DNA from: Diphasiastrum complanatum
Lineage: Eukaryota > Streptophyta > Lycopodiopsida > Lycopodiales > Lycopodiaceae
Length of the DNA stretch: 64,000 bases
NCBI GenBank assembly: GCA_029204225.1
Contig: CM055096.1
Span: 34,735,143 to 34,799,142 of the forward strand
Reading direction: 5' to 3'
Shown here: piece after piece, positions 44,822-60,010 of the stretch
Layout of the letters: each line of letters starts with the position of its first letter
Numbering within the stretch: position 1 is the stretch's first letter
Translations under genes and position numbers: made by a program
Notes under the pieces: generated by a model
The model's database searches: none
The model's input: only the letters and a program-made list of their open reading frames with translations
What the model was told of the DNA's origin: nothing

Positions 44822-47536
44822 CTCCTCCTTAATGTCTACATTGTCAAGAACTATGCATAGCACAAGTATGCACGTGTATCCTCCATGACACCCATGTAAC
44901 GAAGATCCTTAACTCTGATGTAGAATCCACGATCAACTCTGATCTTAATGTCTTCATTACTCGATGTAGAACTTTCTTTGAATGTCGATCCTTTTCATAT
45001 GAACCTACTTCATACGACTTCCCAATGTCTTGCTTTTGTCTTCATGTCCCTTTAGTGCATATGTTCATGAGTGCAACATATCACCTGATTCCTTGACTTC
45101 CTTTGGATCAAAGAACTTGACTCTCTTTGAATTAAATAATTCAGACATGATTGACTTTGCTATAACTTTGAGAACTTTGCTTGCAGATTGACTCCCTTGG
45201 TCTTTTTTTACATCTTCCAAGCTACCCACAAATATGTAAGGATCTCACCAACATCCATAAAGAAATTGGAATCCTCTTTGATTACCATAGCACCATCATG
45301 ACAATCGTAAGTAGGAAATAGATCTACAAAGGTCAACATCAAATCTCTGCATCAACACCCACGTTAGAAACCTGTACTTCATAAGTCGTTGGCTCCACTT
45401 GTGTTGATTCCTTGAATTGAATCCACTTCAATTCTCCTGGTACTCTCATAAGTTACCACATGTGATGGACTTGATGGATTTAGCTGAATCCCCCTGGATG
45501 TACACTTCATGTTTGCATTCCAACCACTCTCCAACAATGATACAAATAGAATGTCATCCATGAACCCAATCAAATGTGCAAGTAATAGAGTATCCCCAGT
45601 ATAAAGATAATACATATACAATACTTCCTCACACAAAGTAATTGATACTCCCCCTCAAGTACTTTCTCACGCAAAGTACTTGACATTATCTTCTCCACAA
45701 ATCTCACCATGACATCTATTTATCCTGACACTATGTCATATGCAAATTTCCCAACTGGTGTATCGTCCATCTTCCTTGAAGGAAGCTACATCACTTAAGA
45801 AGAATTCATGTTGAATTTCTAAGGCTGATCAAAAACCTGTATATTCATAAAAATGAACCTTGTTGTTTTTCTAGAGGCTAGACAACTATTGATTTTCAAC
45901 GGCTAATCAACAACCTTAGCTTCCAAATCTTATTGGAAACAACAGAATCTACCACATGACAGAACATGAACTTGGATAGATTCAAGAACTTGAAGAAACA
46001 ACTTTTCTCCAACTCAAAACAGATCTTCCTAGACGAATTGATCTTAGTTGGTACCACCACAACTATGACTTGGATGGTATCCAAGAATTACTGACAATTA
46101 CAACAAACAATCACTCGATCAATTATAAATCTCAAGTGATATTAGTTCATTTAGACAAGAAATTTTCTACCACATAAACAAGCTACTATGACTTGGATGG
46201 AAACCAAACCGATACAACATAGAATGAAAACCACACAGCTTGTCACACCTGTCACTTGTAACAATGAACTTATTATTTGCCACCATGATAAGAAACTGTG
46301 AATCAACAAAGCATCCTCTTGAATATCTATTTACTTATATAGACCCGTAGTCTATAATTCTCATGCTACTAACCAGCTCTTAGAGCTCGCACCTTTGTCG
46401 ATTCCAATCTCAACTTAACCTTGTCCAATCTTACAACTTTTGAAGTTGACCTTCCTTCAGTATGCTGGTTGGTAGCCACTTTTGCAGCACACCATCATTG
46501 ATGCTTGCACCCTGATTGCAGACAACTCCTAGCCGTAATGCTGATCTTGACTCCTGAGACCTCCTTCATCATGCATCAAGGTTCTTCGCCTTCCTAAACC
46601 TCAGTGATCTGTAAAGAAAATTTTTCAGTGATCTTTCTCACAAACTCAGCAATCTGGTTACTCACCCTGTTGTACTTGATAAGCTAAAACTATTGATATG
46701 TCTTGTTGTACTTTCACTTTCAATCCTGTAGTAACAAACCTGCTACTACAAGACACAACAATTGCTTCCTAGCAATCTGCGCATGTGCGTGCTTCCTTGC
46801 ATGTGTACTATTTATTTCCAACAATGATTGGCAACCTGCAGCAATCTATTAATATCATGTGCCTACTAAGCACCATTAGATGCCCAAGAGTTTGCTGCCT
46901 ACAATTTGCTCCACAGATCAGATTTCAAATGTTCGATTGCTCAGTCCTAGGATCCTGTAGGTGTGATGAACTCCTACGTAGTTGCGCTCCACTCCAGCAA
47001 TCTAGTGCGCTGATGTCTTCTTGTTGATCGTCGCTTGGTGAAGTCCAGTGACTGTGACTCATTCCCCTCCCTTTCAGAAAGCCTTGTTGAGCCCTCACTT
47101 TGGCATGCTGGCAGCTAGCTGCTTCTACATCTGGCCTTTCAACTGATCTCTCTTACTCTGTTCTCCAGCTCAGCTTCGAGCTTCCTCCAGTCCAGACCCT
47201 TTTTGCTAGAATTTTTTTTCTGAAATTTATTCCTTAGCGATTTGTAGAAAGTTTCAGCACTTTGCCCTGCACCTTCACCCTCTGCTCTGTAGATCTGAAT
47301 CTCTGAGAATTGAGAAAGACTTTGTAGTCTCCTCATGCAACACAGCTCCTCCTTGTAGCGCTGAAATCTCCTTCCACAAAGCTGCCACCCTTGTAGAAGA
47401 AGATCAAAATTGTGAGCTGGCTAGAGACACCACCTCCACACCTTGAAGATGGTCGAATTAACCTGCATATGATGATTGACTCCGTTGGTTGAGTACCTCC
47501 TTGTTCTCTTGAATCTTGAACCATGCTCTGATGCCA
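44822..47536 (-). mobile_element. Probable Copia internal region, minus strand, non-coding
   Basis: It runs from a polypurine-like tract (44822-44832) to a minus-strand primer site TGGCATCAGAGCATGG (47521-47536, initiator tRNA-Met type). The next plus-strand bases TGTTAG would be the 5' LTR end. The leader-like part (46600-47500) is rich in minus-strand CAGA and TTGC words. No gag or pol frame survives. The two LTR edges do not obviously match each other, so this may be two elements. Confidence 0.4.
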
Positions 47537-47750
47537 TGTTAGAAAACTGGCTAGCTCATACAAGTAACCCAAGACAAACTTCCGCTTGAATGCCATCAAA
47601 GTCTTAGTGTGAGTAGCCCAAAATGTGAATTTTATTCTTGTTAAAGTGCTTCACAACGTCCACGTACTGAAGTTGCATTGTTACAAACTTACTTGAATAA
47701 GAACAGTTTGGCTCATGAAAACACTATTGATTGGCAACATACATGATAAC

Positions 47751-50845
<3,095 letters not shown>

Positions 50846-50997
50846 GGTTTCATGCGAGTTGGAAAAAAAGGCCAATACTGAGCAAGAAGAACGACGACAG
50901 GCGATGGAGAAAACTTTGATATTACTTGCAAAAGAAGTGGAAAAATTGCATACAGATTTGTCAAATGAGAAGAAGGGTTATAGTAATAGCAGTCGTG
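50846..50997 (+). CDS. FLX-like protein, coding exon 2 (residues 192-242 and part of 243)
   Basis: The first base completes Arg192. The exon then reads VSCELEKKANTEQEERRQAM followed by EKTLILLAKEVEKLHTDLSN, the second coiled-coil block of FLX proteins (known members have EKK...Q...MEK....A.EVEKLR.EL at this place). It ends with a Ser/Asn-rich piece and SR|GTAAGT, phase 1. It is 22.8 kb from exon 1, yet frame and family alignment continue without loss. The Leu-spaced heptads support dimerisation. Confidence 0.93.
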
Positions 50998-51121
50998 GTA
51001 AGTACGATTCTACATGTAAGGGCTTAGATCTACTTTCGAATAGAAACAACAATACTCAATTGATGGATTTGAGGAGAATCTCTTTTGAAAAATTTGATTG
51101 TATTGATGTTACCCTTTGCAG

Positions 51122-51207
51122 GTGAACTTTATAGCACTGATTATGGAATGGAGACAGCCTATTCGCAGTCACGCAATTCGTATAGGGATAGTTATGATTT
51201 GCACCAG
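51122..51207 (+). CDS. FLX-like protein, coding exon 3 (residues 243-271)
   Basis: After a normal 124-bp intron (GTAAGT...TTTGCAG) this 86-bp exon reads ELYSTDYGMETAYSQSRNSY then RDSYDLHQ. The Tyr/Gly/Ser-rich form is that of the FLX C-terminal tail, which is low-complexity in known members. It ends CAG|GTTAAG in phase 0. In many flowering-plant FLX proteins the reading frame ends soon after this point. Confidence 0.85.
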
Positions 51208-51890
51208 GTTAAGTTTGGTTCCACCCTTGTGGAGTAAGATTTTGCTTTGGAGTAAGAAATATCTATAGAAATTCATTCCGAGAACATTACAATCACGTTG
51301 GGAATAATGTGGTAGAACTTGTTGTATGTTGGTGCTTGCAACTTAAGCATTATTTATTTGTTAAATTTGAAGACTCGGTCATAATTAGGTCCATACATAG
51401 CTCACTTTTGTATATGTGCATTTGGTGAGATCGACTTATGCCATTGTTTAGGAGGAACATGTTACAAGAGAAACTTACAAGAAAAGGAAAAATTCATTTG
51501 TTGATATCAATTAGAAACAATCACTAAGTTACAATACAAGTCTTTTGCTACCCTAAAAAATAGACACAAGTAGTTGACATTATCTCGGCCTTGCGTTCCC
51601 TTTTATGTGCTGCCTAATGTAGGATAGGATACCTATTGTTCAATTGCCTCCTTTTTTTGGAGTTCTATCCACCAAACTAATCTTGAGACCTACAAAGTTG
51701 TGGCATGTAATATGGTTGGCTAGTCTTAGTAGTCACATTTTGTACATCTAGGGTTATATTGGGTCCAATAAAGATTCTTATAGGTCCCTATGGATTGGCA
51801 CCAGATTATTTTGGAGTATTTATAAGCCTAATTGGGTTCTCATTTGGTAGCTTTTGGTGATTGGGATTATGAGCATCTTCAGGGGAGAAC

Positions 51891-52249
51891 TGTTACGAGC
51901 TCGTGACCAGTGCCGAACCCTAGAGAACACAGATAGGTCAGATACCACAGTCAGGGTCGTGTCCAGCGTACACGACCAACAGGGCAAGACAGTGTGAGTA
52001 GTGTGCCCCAGCACGGTCCATAGCCATGGCGGGCCTTAACACAGCCTAGGGACCCTGTCAGCAGGATAGGGCTCCCAGGTGGGTCCCGACGTGCAGTCGG
52101 CCACGTCAGTGACACGTGGCCGACACTTGGCAGTTGCATGCTACCAGTCCTCACACTGGGCTAGGAGGGGCTTACTCTATATCAGGGAGTAGGCAAGGTT
52201 GGGTGGATCAATTAGTGTTTGCCCTATTGTGGTGTTAGGATCTATTACA
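51891..52249 (+). mobile_element. Gypsy family G 5' LTR
   Basis: 359 bp from TGTTACGAGC to TCTATTACA, followed one base later by a primer site. TATA-like CTCTATATCAGG at about 52175. Its last 33 bases recur inverted at 38741-38773. No 3' LTR partner. Confidence 0.85.
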
Positions 52250-52250
52250 C

Positions 52251-52263
52251 TGGTATCAGAGCC
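52251..52263 (+). promoter_or_regulatory. Primer binding site, initiator tRNA-Met type
   Basis: TGGTATCAGAGCC, the standard plant retrotransposon primer site, lies one base after the LTR. Confidence 0.92.
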
Positions 52264-53144
52264 ATCTCCATCCTAGGGAGTTCAGGAGCAGCAGTAGAGA
52301 AAGCTATCAGAAGATAGGAAAGATCTCTGAGTTTCTCAGAAAAGATTAGAGGAGGAGAATCGCTGTAGGTGCAGCCTTCAAACTTCTGATTTTCACTAAG
52401 AAATCACAATAGTAAGGAGTCAGATTCTTTGTAGAGGTAACTCGCTGGATAGACAGCTGTTTTTCACAGATTTCAGAGGGTTCTCTACAGATTTCCCAGC
52501 GGAAATAGAGTAGGATTTAGTTAGTAGATCCATCGCTGAACATACAGGGATCTATCTCTGATTTCAAAGAGGGATTTCAGTAGATCTGAGTGGAGTTTAG
52601 TCTGAAATTTCCCAACAGGGCCAGCACTGGACAGGGAGGTGAAAAAGTGTTTTTTCATCACTGTTTTTGAGAATTTCTCAGTAGTTTGAACTTCAAACAA
52701 GATTGCCACAGACCAGCGACCTACTACCTGAGGTCAGATCAGAAATTCAAACGAGTTTTGGGCCTTAAATTTCAGAAAATTGGGCCAGATAGGCTGCTGT
52801 CCAGTCAGCGAGGGCAGGGATATCAAATTTCCGGATTTTCTTTTGTTTTTTTTTTCCGGATTTTACTTAGTTGTTGGAGCCCCACATCTGAAATCAGATC
52901 AGTCATCTACTCAACTCAAGCATCGGGAAATTTGGCACCGTTTTGGAGCTTCAAACTGGGATTTTCCGGGACAACAGGTCTGAAATCTTGGGGAAAAGAG
53001 CTGAGAGGGTTCCTCTTCGTAATTTCTTTGGAAGTACAGTCCTCAGAAACAGCTAAGCCATCTTTCCTTTCCCTTGTATAGTTATAAATTAGTCTTTTAG
53101 ACTTTTTTTTCAGAAGTTAAGGTACCTCTCTTTCAGTTCCGAAG

Positions 53145-53545
53145 ATGACCACTCCTCAGGGACCTGATCAACCCCCGGAGAGAGGCTTCGACGAACTAGA
53201 AACAGAAGCCTTGGCTTACAGTAAAAGGAAGGAACCCATGGAATTGGAAGAACAGTTCGCCGAAGAACTCGACGAACTGGTTACCAAGGAGCAGTTTCTC
53301 CAATTGGTAACAGAAGTGGATGAACTGAAGTTGGCATTAGCCAATTTCAAGTCCAGTGTGGACGACTCGTTCGCTGAACTTAAAAGCTTGATTTTGAGTT
53401 CCGCGAAAGGAAGTCTTCCCTCCACCTCTCAGTTGTCCCCTTCTCCACTTCCATCAGTTTCGGGTGAGACCTTACGGTCTCACCCTAGTGTCTTTAAAGA
53501 TTTAAAGCCTCCTACTTTTAATGGGGAAGAGAAGCATAGAAATAC
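53145..53545 (+). pseudogene. Gypsy family G gag N-terminus, truncated
   Basis: It starts MTTPQGPDQPPERGFDELET after an 880-bp leader. An acidic coiled coil (FAEELDELVTKEQFLQLVTE) follows, then a Ser/Pro linker and VFKDLKPPTFNGEEKHRN, where homology to the other copies stops. Everything after is missing. This is the least damaged gag start of the family in the window. Confidence 0.88.
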
Positions 53546-53739
53546 ATGTTCTAAATGTTAGGGTTGGGGTTTTCTGAATTGCAAAGAAGATTTTTTTTTC
53601 ACTTGAGATTTTTTTGCTTTCCCTTGTATTTTGCATTTTTTAAGGTAAAACTGAATTGTTTGACAATTATTTCCTTCTCATAGGCATAGTTACTCCTAGC
53701 CACACCCTCTATGGATATGTTTTTGGAATTGTACTTGTA

Positions 53740-54040
53740 TGCAATCCTTGTCGGTTGGGGATCTACACGATCTGGTGATATCGTTTCTCATGGAGTTTCA
53801 CGAGAGTTGGGGAGAGTATCACTGGACTTTCTTGGATACACATGGGAATCAATGTTCAGGGAGGAGGTCAAATCAACAAGTGGTAGAGGCTCAGGTGGGT
53901 TTGCATGTCTATTTAAAAACTCGTGATCTTCTCTGTTAGTTGTGCGCCAAAATGACCAAGCTAGATACACATGGATCATGCTTTGAGGTGGTGATATTGG
54001 GCTAGAGCGGGACGTGTTCATTGCCACATGTTAGTTTCCT
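53740..54040 (+). pseudogene. LINE endonuclease fragment, plus strand
   Basis: Frames give LMEFHESWGEYHW, GYTWESMFREEVKSTSGRGS, GGFACLFKNS and, after a frame change, NDQARYTWIML and DIGLERDVFIATC. These align with FFMETHES, SASGRGSGGVACLYRES, ARYIWIHI and DIGLDRDLFVAAC of the long LINE at 31914-32590. Stops show it is dead. Confidence 0.85.
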
Positions 54041-57000
54041 CCAAAGACTTATCTCGTCCGTTCTCTGTCTCTCTCTCGCGCTTGCTCTGCCTCTGCCATC
54101 GTTGTGTCTCATGCGTTCTCTCTTCCTTAGAACTCATTTTTGTTCCTTTTTCTCAAGGATGCGTCCTTAAGCAAAGCCTACAAATTAAGGAGCACGCAAT
54201 CACTTGCAATCGTCACAGTTTGCGGTACTTGCATTGTTCTTTGGATGCTCAGCATAGTTGCATCGAACCGCGGTTCGAACCTTGAACCACGGTTCGAACC
54301 GGAATTCAGTTCGAACCGGATTTAGGGCAAAAAAAGAAGAAGAAAAAAACCCCAAAAAGTAAAAAAAAAAAACGTTTTGAAATTTTTTTTTTTGGTTCAA
54401 ACGAACCTGGCCTGCCGGTTCTGCTGCTTTGCAGCTTTCGTATTGTGATTTGCAGCTCGGAGGGGAGGTAGAACGATCGTCGTTGCTGTGTTCTACCCTC
54501 CTACCGGCGATTTCTACAGCGGGTGCAATAATATAGCGTGTTTTTGTTGAAGGGTTTTTTCCACATGTCATGGATACACTTGTAATTCATGAATTTTTTG
54601 ACTTGATCCACATCTCTTGGTCATTCTGCATAGTAAAATCTCTATTATGCATACCATTTACTCCTATATAATGACCAACTATGCAATAGTCATCTTTCTT
54701 GTTGGCTAGTCCAAAACTCAATTTTGGGTAGTCAGCATGCCTGCTACTTTTCTATGTATTGTATCATTGGGAGCAAGGCAACTACTTTGATAGCTTGGAG
54801 GTTAGCTCCTTCAAGGATACATTGGAATCTCAATGGACTGCATCATGCATTAGTATAGTCATTGATATGAACTTTTGCTCATCATGTGGAGGATCATTTC
54901 ACACTATTAACAAAAATATGCTCGTCTCAAAAGACACAGGAAATATCACCATATTCCATTGCTAGTACTATTTTGTTTGAATACACAACCAAGCGAGAAA
55001 ATTCAAGCCAATGCTTTGTTTGTATGATGTGCAAAAAAAGAAACATATCCTATCTCCTAGTTGAACTACACAAGGTCCATTTTGAAACTTCGTCGCATGG
55101 AGCTACAAACTTTATCTTTAATTGATGTATTGATTGAAACAACAATAGAACAACAAGCTATTTTACAAGGAACAATTGTAAAGTGTTTGCTATCTGCAAA
55201 CACAATGAAAGATTGTCTTGATAAAGATGAACTGGAATCAACTTCCGGAACAATGCAAACAAATTCAATGATTCACAACTATGTAATTTTGGTAGACATC
55301 ACACAACTTACATGTAGCCAAAAGCCCTCAAAAACTAACATATACCAGTACTCAAACTTTTAATTGCATAGCAAAGAAAACTTGCACCAATGAAGAAAGG
55401 GTCCATGTGAGTGTTTGACACATGTCCCATGACTTTTGGCTATTCACTTTGTGACTCTTGAGTTCCATGATGGTTGGCTGTCCAAATACTTGGCCATTGG
55501 TGGTTCATTACCTAGAATTGTGACATCAAATGTTCTCTATATTATGAGGCTTCCACAAGAGGGATTAAGCCATCTTTTTTCATGTCCTATCATTCATTGA
55601 TTATTGATTTTTCTTCAGCTTACGTTTCTCTTCTCCTTTGTGCATGTTTTCTTCTTCTTCCTAGAGTAGGTGAATTTATATAGATATTAAAAGTTTTGGA
55701 ATTTAACAATAAGAGGATCCTTTGGCATCCACCACCATAACCACCAAAACCTCCATAGTTGCTCTAAAGATATTGCATTGATTGGATCTTGCTAGCTCTC
55801 CATAGTTGCTTTAAAGATCTGACTGCGATTGGAACTTGCCAGCAACTAACCTCTACAAGAAAATTCCCACTAACACATGTCTTTTAGTGGTGTTTTAGAA
55901 GAAAATGATATCTTTCCTTTTCAAATTACCAAAAAACACAATTCCACAAAGTCGGAAGAGAAATCTTGAAGGGCTGCAAGGAAGTTTAGAGGTAGTTTCA
56001 AATTTTTGAACATAGACAAGTTTCAATCTTTTTTGGTTCCAGTATTAGATGATTTTGGTCCTAGTGTTACTCCTGCAATCTAGATATAATATAATAGCAA
56101 CATTAAAGAGACAACTTGGCATAGTTGTTTCTGAGAATAGCTAGCAGCTTCGAAGAGAATTGGCTTGTAGAAACCGCCTCCTCTTGGCTAGGATGGCACA
56201 AACAATAGTAGACAATGATGGCATGGAAAATAAAGAAAGAACATCAAAAGATGGTAACATACTGTCACAAGTGATTAGAGAGATTGAGGTAATGTTGGAG
56301 TAGCTCTTTGAACGCATATTGGAAAGGATGAACAGAGGAGGGGCAACCTACAAGTGTAGTTGAATCAGACAAACAAGGAGAGGCAGCTGGATACAACAGT
56401 GATATGAACAGGAGCATCATATGATAATATAAAAATAGGCAGTAAGTAATAATCATATTGTAATTTCCCACATGAAGAAAGTAACCAATGTCTCAGACTT
56501 GCATGCACTCCAAACCAATCTAATTGACCAAGAGTGATAAATATAGGATAACACTACATGATCTCAAGTGCCACTATGACAGAACAAGGCTGCTGCAGAA
56601 AATGCATGAATGCCAAGTACTCTCAACTGATCAACTGCACAGTCATATCGACCAGGAATGTCAGTAGCAAGAACGAATGCATCTGGTGGTAAGCACAGAT
56701 GCATGCACATCATCATTAATAAGAAATACTTCAGACCCATTTCAAGCTATTCGTAGAGATCAGGAATGCCATATTGTAGCAAATACTACTGAATCTGGAA
56801 ATGCAGGGAGATCCTAAGTTGTAAGTGACCATGCATTATAATCAACATCAACAAGAATTGTTAATGGCATTGCATAAGACAAAACAACAAGCATAGAGGA
56901 CTATAAAAGGATCTATAATATGCCAAATCATATCTCAAATAACATGCTTAAGTCCAGCTTTCATATTCTCTGAGAAGCAGAGGCAAAGCAAGTGGAAAGT

Positions 57001-58115
57001 TGTGATGCATAAGGACTATCAGAGGAATACAAGCAGCTACAACTGGACCTCATACCATTGATCTGGCACCAAATCTGGAATATCCCAACACCCATATGTA
57101 CTAATTTCTAGATATTATGGCCATACCATGCATACAACATATTGTAAATACACTAGGTATGCATGCACCTTAGAGTGATTTTGTGGCTCGGCTAAAACAT
57201 TTGGAACATTAGCAAGGAGAGTTATTACAGAATGATGATATGGCTAATCTGAACACACCTTTTGCCAACGACATTGATATAGATATGTAGAATTAGCAAC
57301 AGAACTTGAGTGACCCTTTGCTATACGTCAAAACACTGCAGATCAATCATAGCAGCACATAGATCTTGCTGTAAACCCCACAGTCATAATAGTAAGAAAA
57401 CCCTCTTGTATATGGCTGCCACCAAGACTTAGCTTTGCCTTTTATATGTGAACCATCTCTATGTGGATGCATCCCAAAGCAGGTCTCAATTATTGCCTGC
57501 CAGTTTACTAGTTGATTAAATACTAGATGGACTAGCACATTTGGTATTCTCACAGATAACGGGTTGCTTGTGATGATTAGGAGGCACAGGTCAGGACTGA
57601 GCATCAGAAACAATAATAGAACTAGAACGTGTAATGCCACCAGCAATGGAGTGAGCTCCAGTCCTAGTAGCTGAGTCATCACGTCCTTGAGCATTTTACA
57701 CTTCATGGCATATGTGTCTGCATAGAATCTAGAGAATGTTGTCATTGACTGTATATGTGAGGACAAACTGCTTTCCCAAACAAAACGAAAATATTACACA
57801 CCTTAGTAACATCTGCAAAAACCTGAACTAGGGTTGGTAGTCACGATCATATTACTTAGCTGAAAAAAACTGCGATTAGTCCTAGCGATTCGTTTGCATG
57901 TGAGGTTTAGGGCTATGACTGAAGTTGTAAGTGTAGTAGAATGATTCATAGCTCTACCTCTCACTACTTGGGTGGATTTTATGATTTGTAAGATCCTTAT
58001 GTATACTTTGCATTACTCATTCAACTAACAGCAAACACAGAGCTTAAAATTCACACTGAACTGAACGGAAGAAAAGACACTGTAGCCATTCACATAAACC
58101 ATTGGATGAGATATT
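54041..58115. other. Unassigned intron DNA
   Basis: No confident gene or TE protein. 54264-54320 holds a palindrome cluster (separate entry). Short frames at 54759-55363 and 57347-57766 lack known motifs. Confidence 0.45.
54264..54320. repeat. Cluster of GGTTCGAACC palindromes
   Basis: A perfect 14-bp palindrome CGAACCGCGGTTCG is followed by CCACGGTTCGAACCGG and AGTTCGAACCGG within 57 bases. It may be a subterminal region of a DNA transposon or a tRNA B-box-like array. Confidence 0.7.
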
Positions 58116-58494
58116 CAGCAAATGGATGTAAAGAGTGCATTCATGAATGGATTTCTAGATGAAGAAGTCTACATGGAGCAGCCACAGGAATGAAGACAAG
58201 GTTTGCAGGTTGGACAAGGCACTATATGGACTTAAGTAGGCACCTAGGGCGTGGTACACGAGGATTGACACATACTTTGAGGAGCTTGGCTTTCAGAGAA
58301 GTAGTTCGGAGCATACACTTTATGTTTTGATCAGGGATAATCATACTGTTATTGTAGTGATGTATGTGGATGATCTCATTTTTACAGGATCAAATCATAG
58401 TATGATTTAGGGAATCAAGAAAGATCTCTCATCAGAGTTTTATTCAATAACGGGAAAATCAATGTACACCTGACTTGGGGCCATGGGAGACCGC
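58116..58494 (+). pseudogene. Copia RT fragment with intact YVDD
   Basis: The frame gives QQMDVKSAFMNGFLDEEVYM, a frameshift at about 58190, CRLDKALYGLK, then APRAWYTRIDTYFEELGFQ and VVMYVDDLIFTGSNHS. The QMDVKSAF and YVDD catalytic boxes of Copia RT are both preserved, but two stops and a frameshift kill the frame. No LTRs or other domains are nearby. Confidence 0.9.
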
Positions 58495-59920
58495 ACTTTT
58501 GAAAGGAATACAACTGAATCTCTGTGTCTATAGAGGAGCACCATAAATTCCTACGCTAACTTACAACCTCCTCATATGTCTTCTTCGTAACACAACAATA
58601 TTATGGCCCTCTTCTGCCTTAACAATTCTTGAAGATCCTCCAATGTTCTTGCAATAGACAGTACCTTTGATAGCAGAATGAACTAAGAATTGACGCATAG
58701 AGAGTAACTTCGGTTATGTTGTCATGACTGCTCACAGATTGACCTTTTCTTCATACTGTTAAAGAGATACATTGAAGTTTGGGATCTTTAATGTTTATTT
58801 CCAGTTATCATTTTTCTATTATATTTAGTCTCAAAAACAAGGAAACGAAAATTGAAGTGCGATAAAGAAGAAGTAAGCCCTTATAGGTAAAGTTAGTTAC
58901 TAACGAACTGTAAGATATTTCAAGTAAAACAGTAAGATTTGTTTTTTTTTGTTCCAAACTTTTCTCTATATGTATTTTTTTCCTTTTCCTTGTTTCTTTT
59001 GCTTCTTTTTTATGAATAAATTGCGTCATAGGAGGTCAGCACACCAGGCCCTGACCTGGCCTCGGAAAGGGGGATTGTAGGCTAGCTCTCAGCTTTTCTA
59101 GCAGGCAGGTGACTTGCTACGCTGGCTCTGGTCCCAGGGCTGGTGCACAAGCCCCTGGGGGCTACATTTTGCAACCCAATGATGCCTGTGGGCTGCAATG
59201 AAACCCTAAGGCTGCGTGGTTAGGGCTGTGTGGGAGGGCCTACTCCCCCCCCCTCTTTGCACATATAGGAGGGCCCTGGGCCCTCATTACCTGCAATGAA
59301 ATCCTTTTACCAACCATTGGCTGTGCCCAAAACAGCATACAAGCTTATGAAAAATTTTCCGTATACAAAACTAAAGATGAAAATTCAACATGGAGGGACT
59401 TTTGGGTCCTCTGGGAGGGGACCAATGGAGTTGCCTAGGAAAGAAAAGTGAGATTACGTGTCCTCTTGAAGGAATGGGTGGGACCTTCCTTACGTAGTAA
59501 TCAATTTTGGTCTCCACAGGAACTTTCTATTATGGGATTAATCTCAAGTTTGATGAAATTGAAAAGTTACTCAACAGAATTAGCATAATGTGCTTAACTT
59601 AAGTTTGATTGTCTTTATTTATTTACTGTTCCTGCGGGAATACAATTATGTGCAAATTAGGCTTCTGCTGTAAGTTATGCCAGCAAGAGCTCTGGCACAT
59701 TGTGTGCCCATTCATCCTTTTGTTCATGCAGCATATCATCTTGAGGCGTCTTGCAAGATTTTATTTTGTCCCAATTCTTGATGGGTATTAGCCCATAATG
59801 GACATGTCTTCAGATAAAAAATATTGTTGCCAACACTTGGAGAGAGTGTGCCATTTTATCTTGGTATGGACACACCACATTTTATACAGGTACTTATTAG
59901 TGGTTAGTTAAACCACGTCA
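58495..59920. other. Unassigned intron DNA with a GC-rich patch
   Basis: 59030-59300 is clearly GC-richer than its surroundings, with CCTGACCTGGCCTC and CACATATAGGAGGGCCC. It could be a solo LTR, but no boundaries or primer site were found. Confidence 0.35.
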
Positions 59921-59924
59921 TGCA

Positions 59925-60010
59925 GTCGAATGACGCAACTGGTTAGTCTTACAGCTCTTAGGGCTCAAAGTTTGTTACCGGTTCTTCCTATGCAGAGTCG
60001 GTATGTCAGT
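59925..60010 (+). repeat. Possible tRNA-derived SINE head
   Basis: TGACGCAACTGGTTAGT (59931) resembles a Pol III A box (TGGCNNAACTGG). GGTTCTTCCTA (59980) resembles a decayed B box (GGTTCGANTCC) at the usual spacing of about 40-50 bases. No cloverleaf can be folded. Family copies were not seen elsewhere in the window. Confidence 0.35.

Noticed and set aside
59030-59350. Solo LTR
   Set aside because: It is GC-rich with a CACATATAGG motif, but no TG...CA boundaries, target duplication or primer site could be placed.
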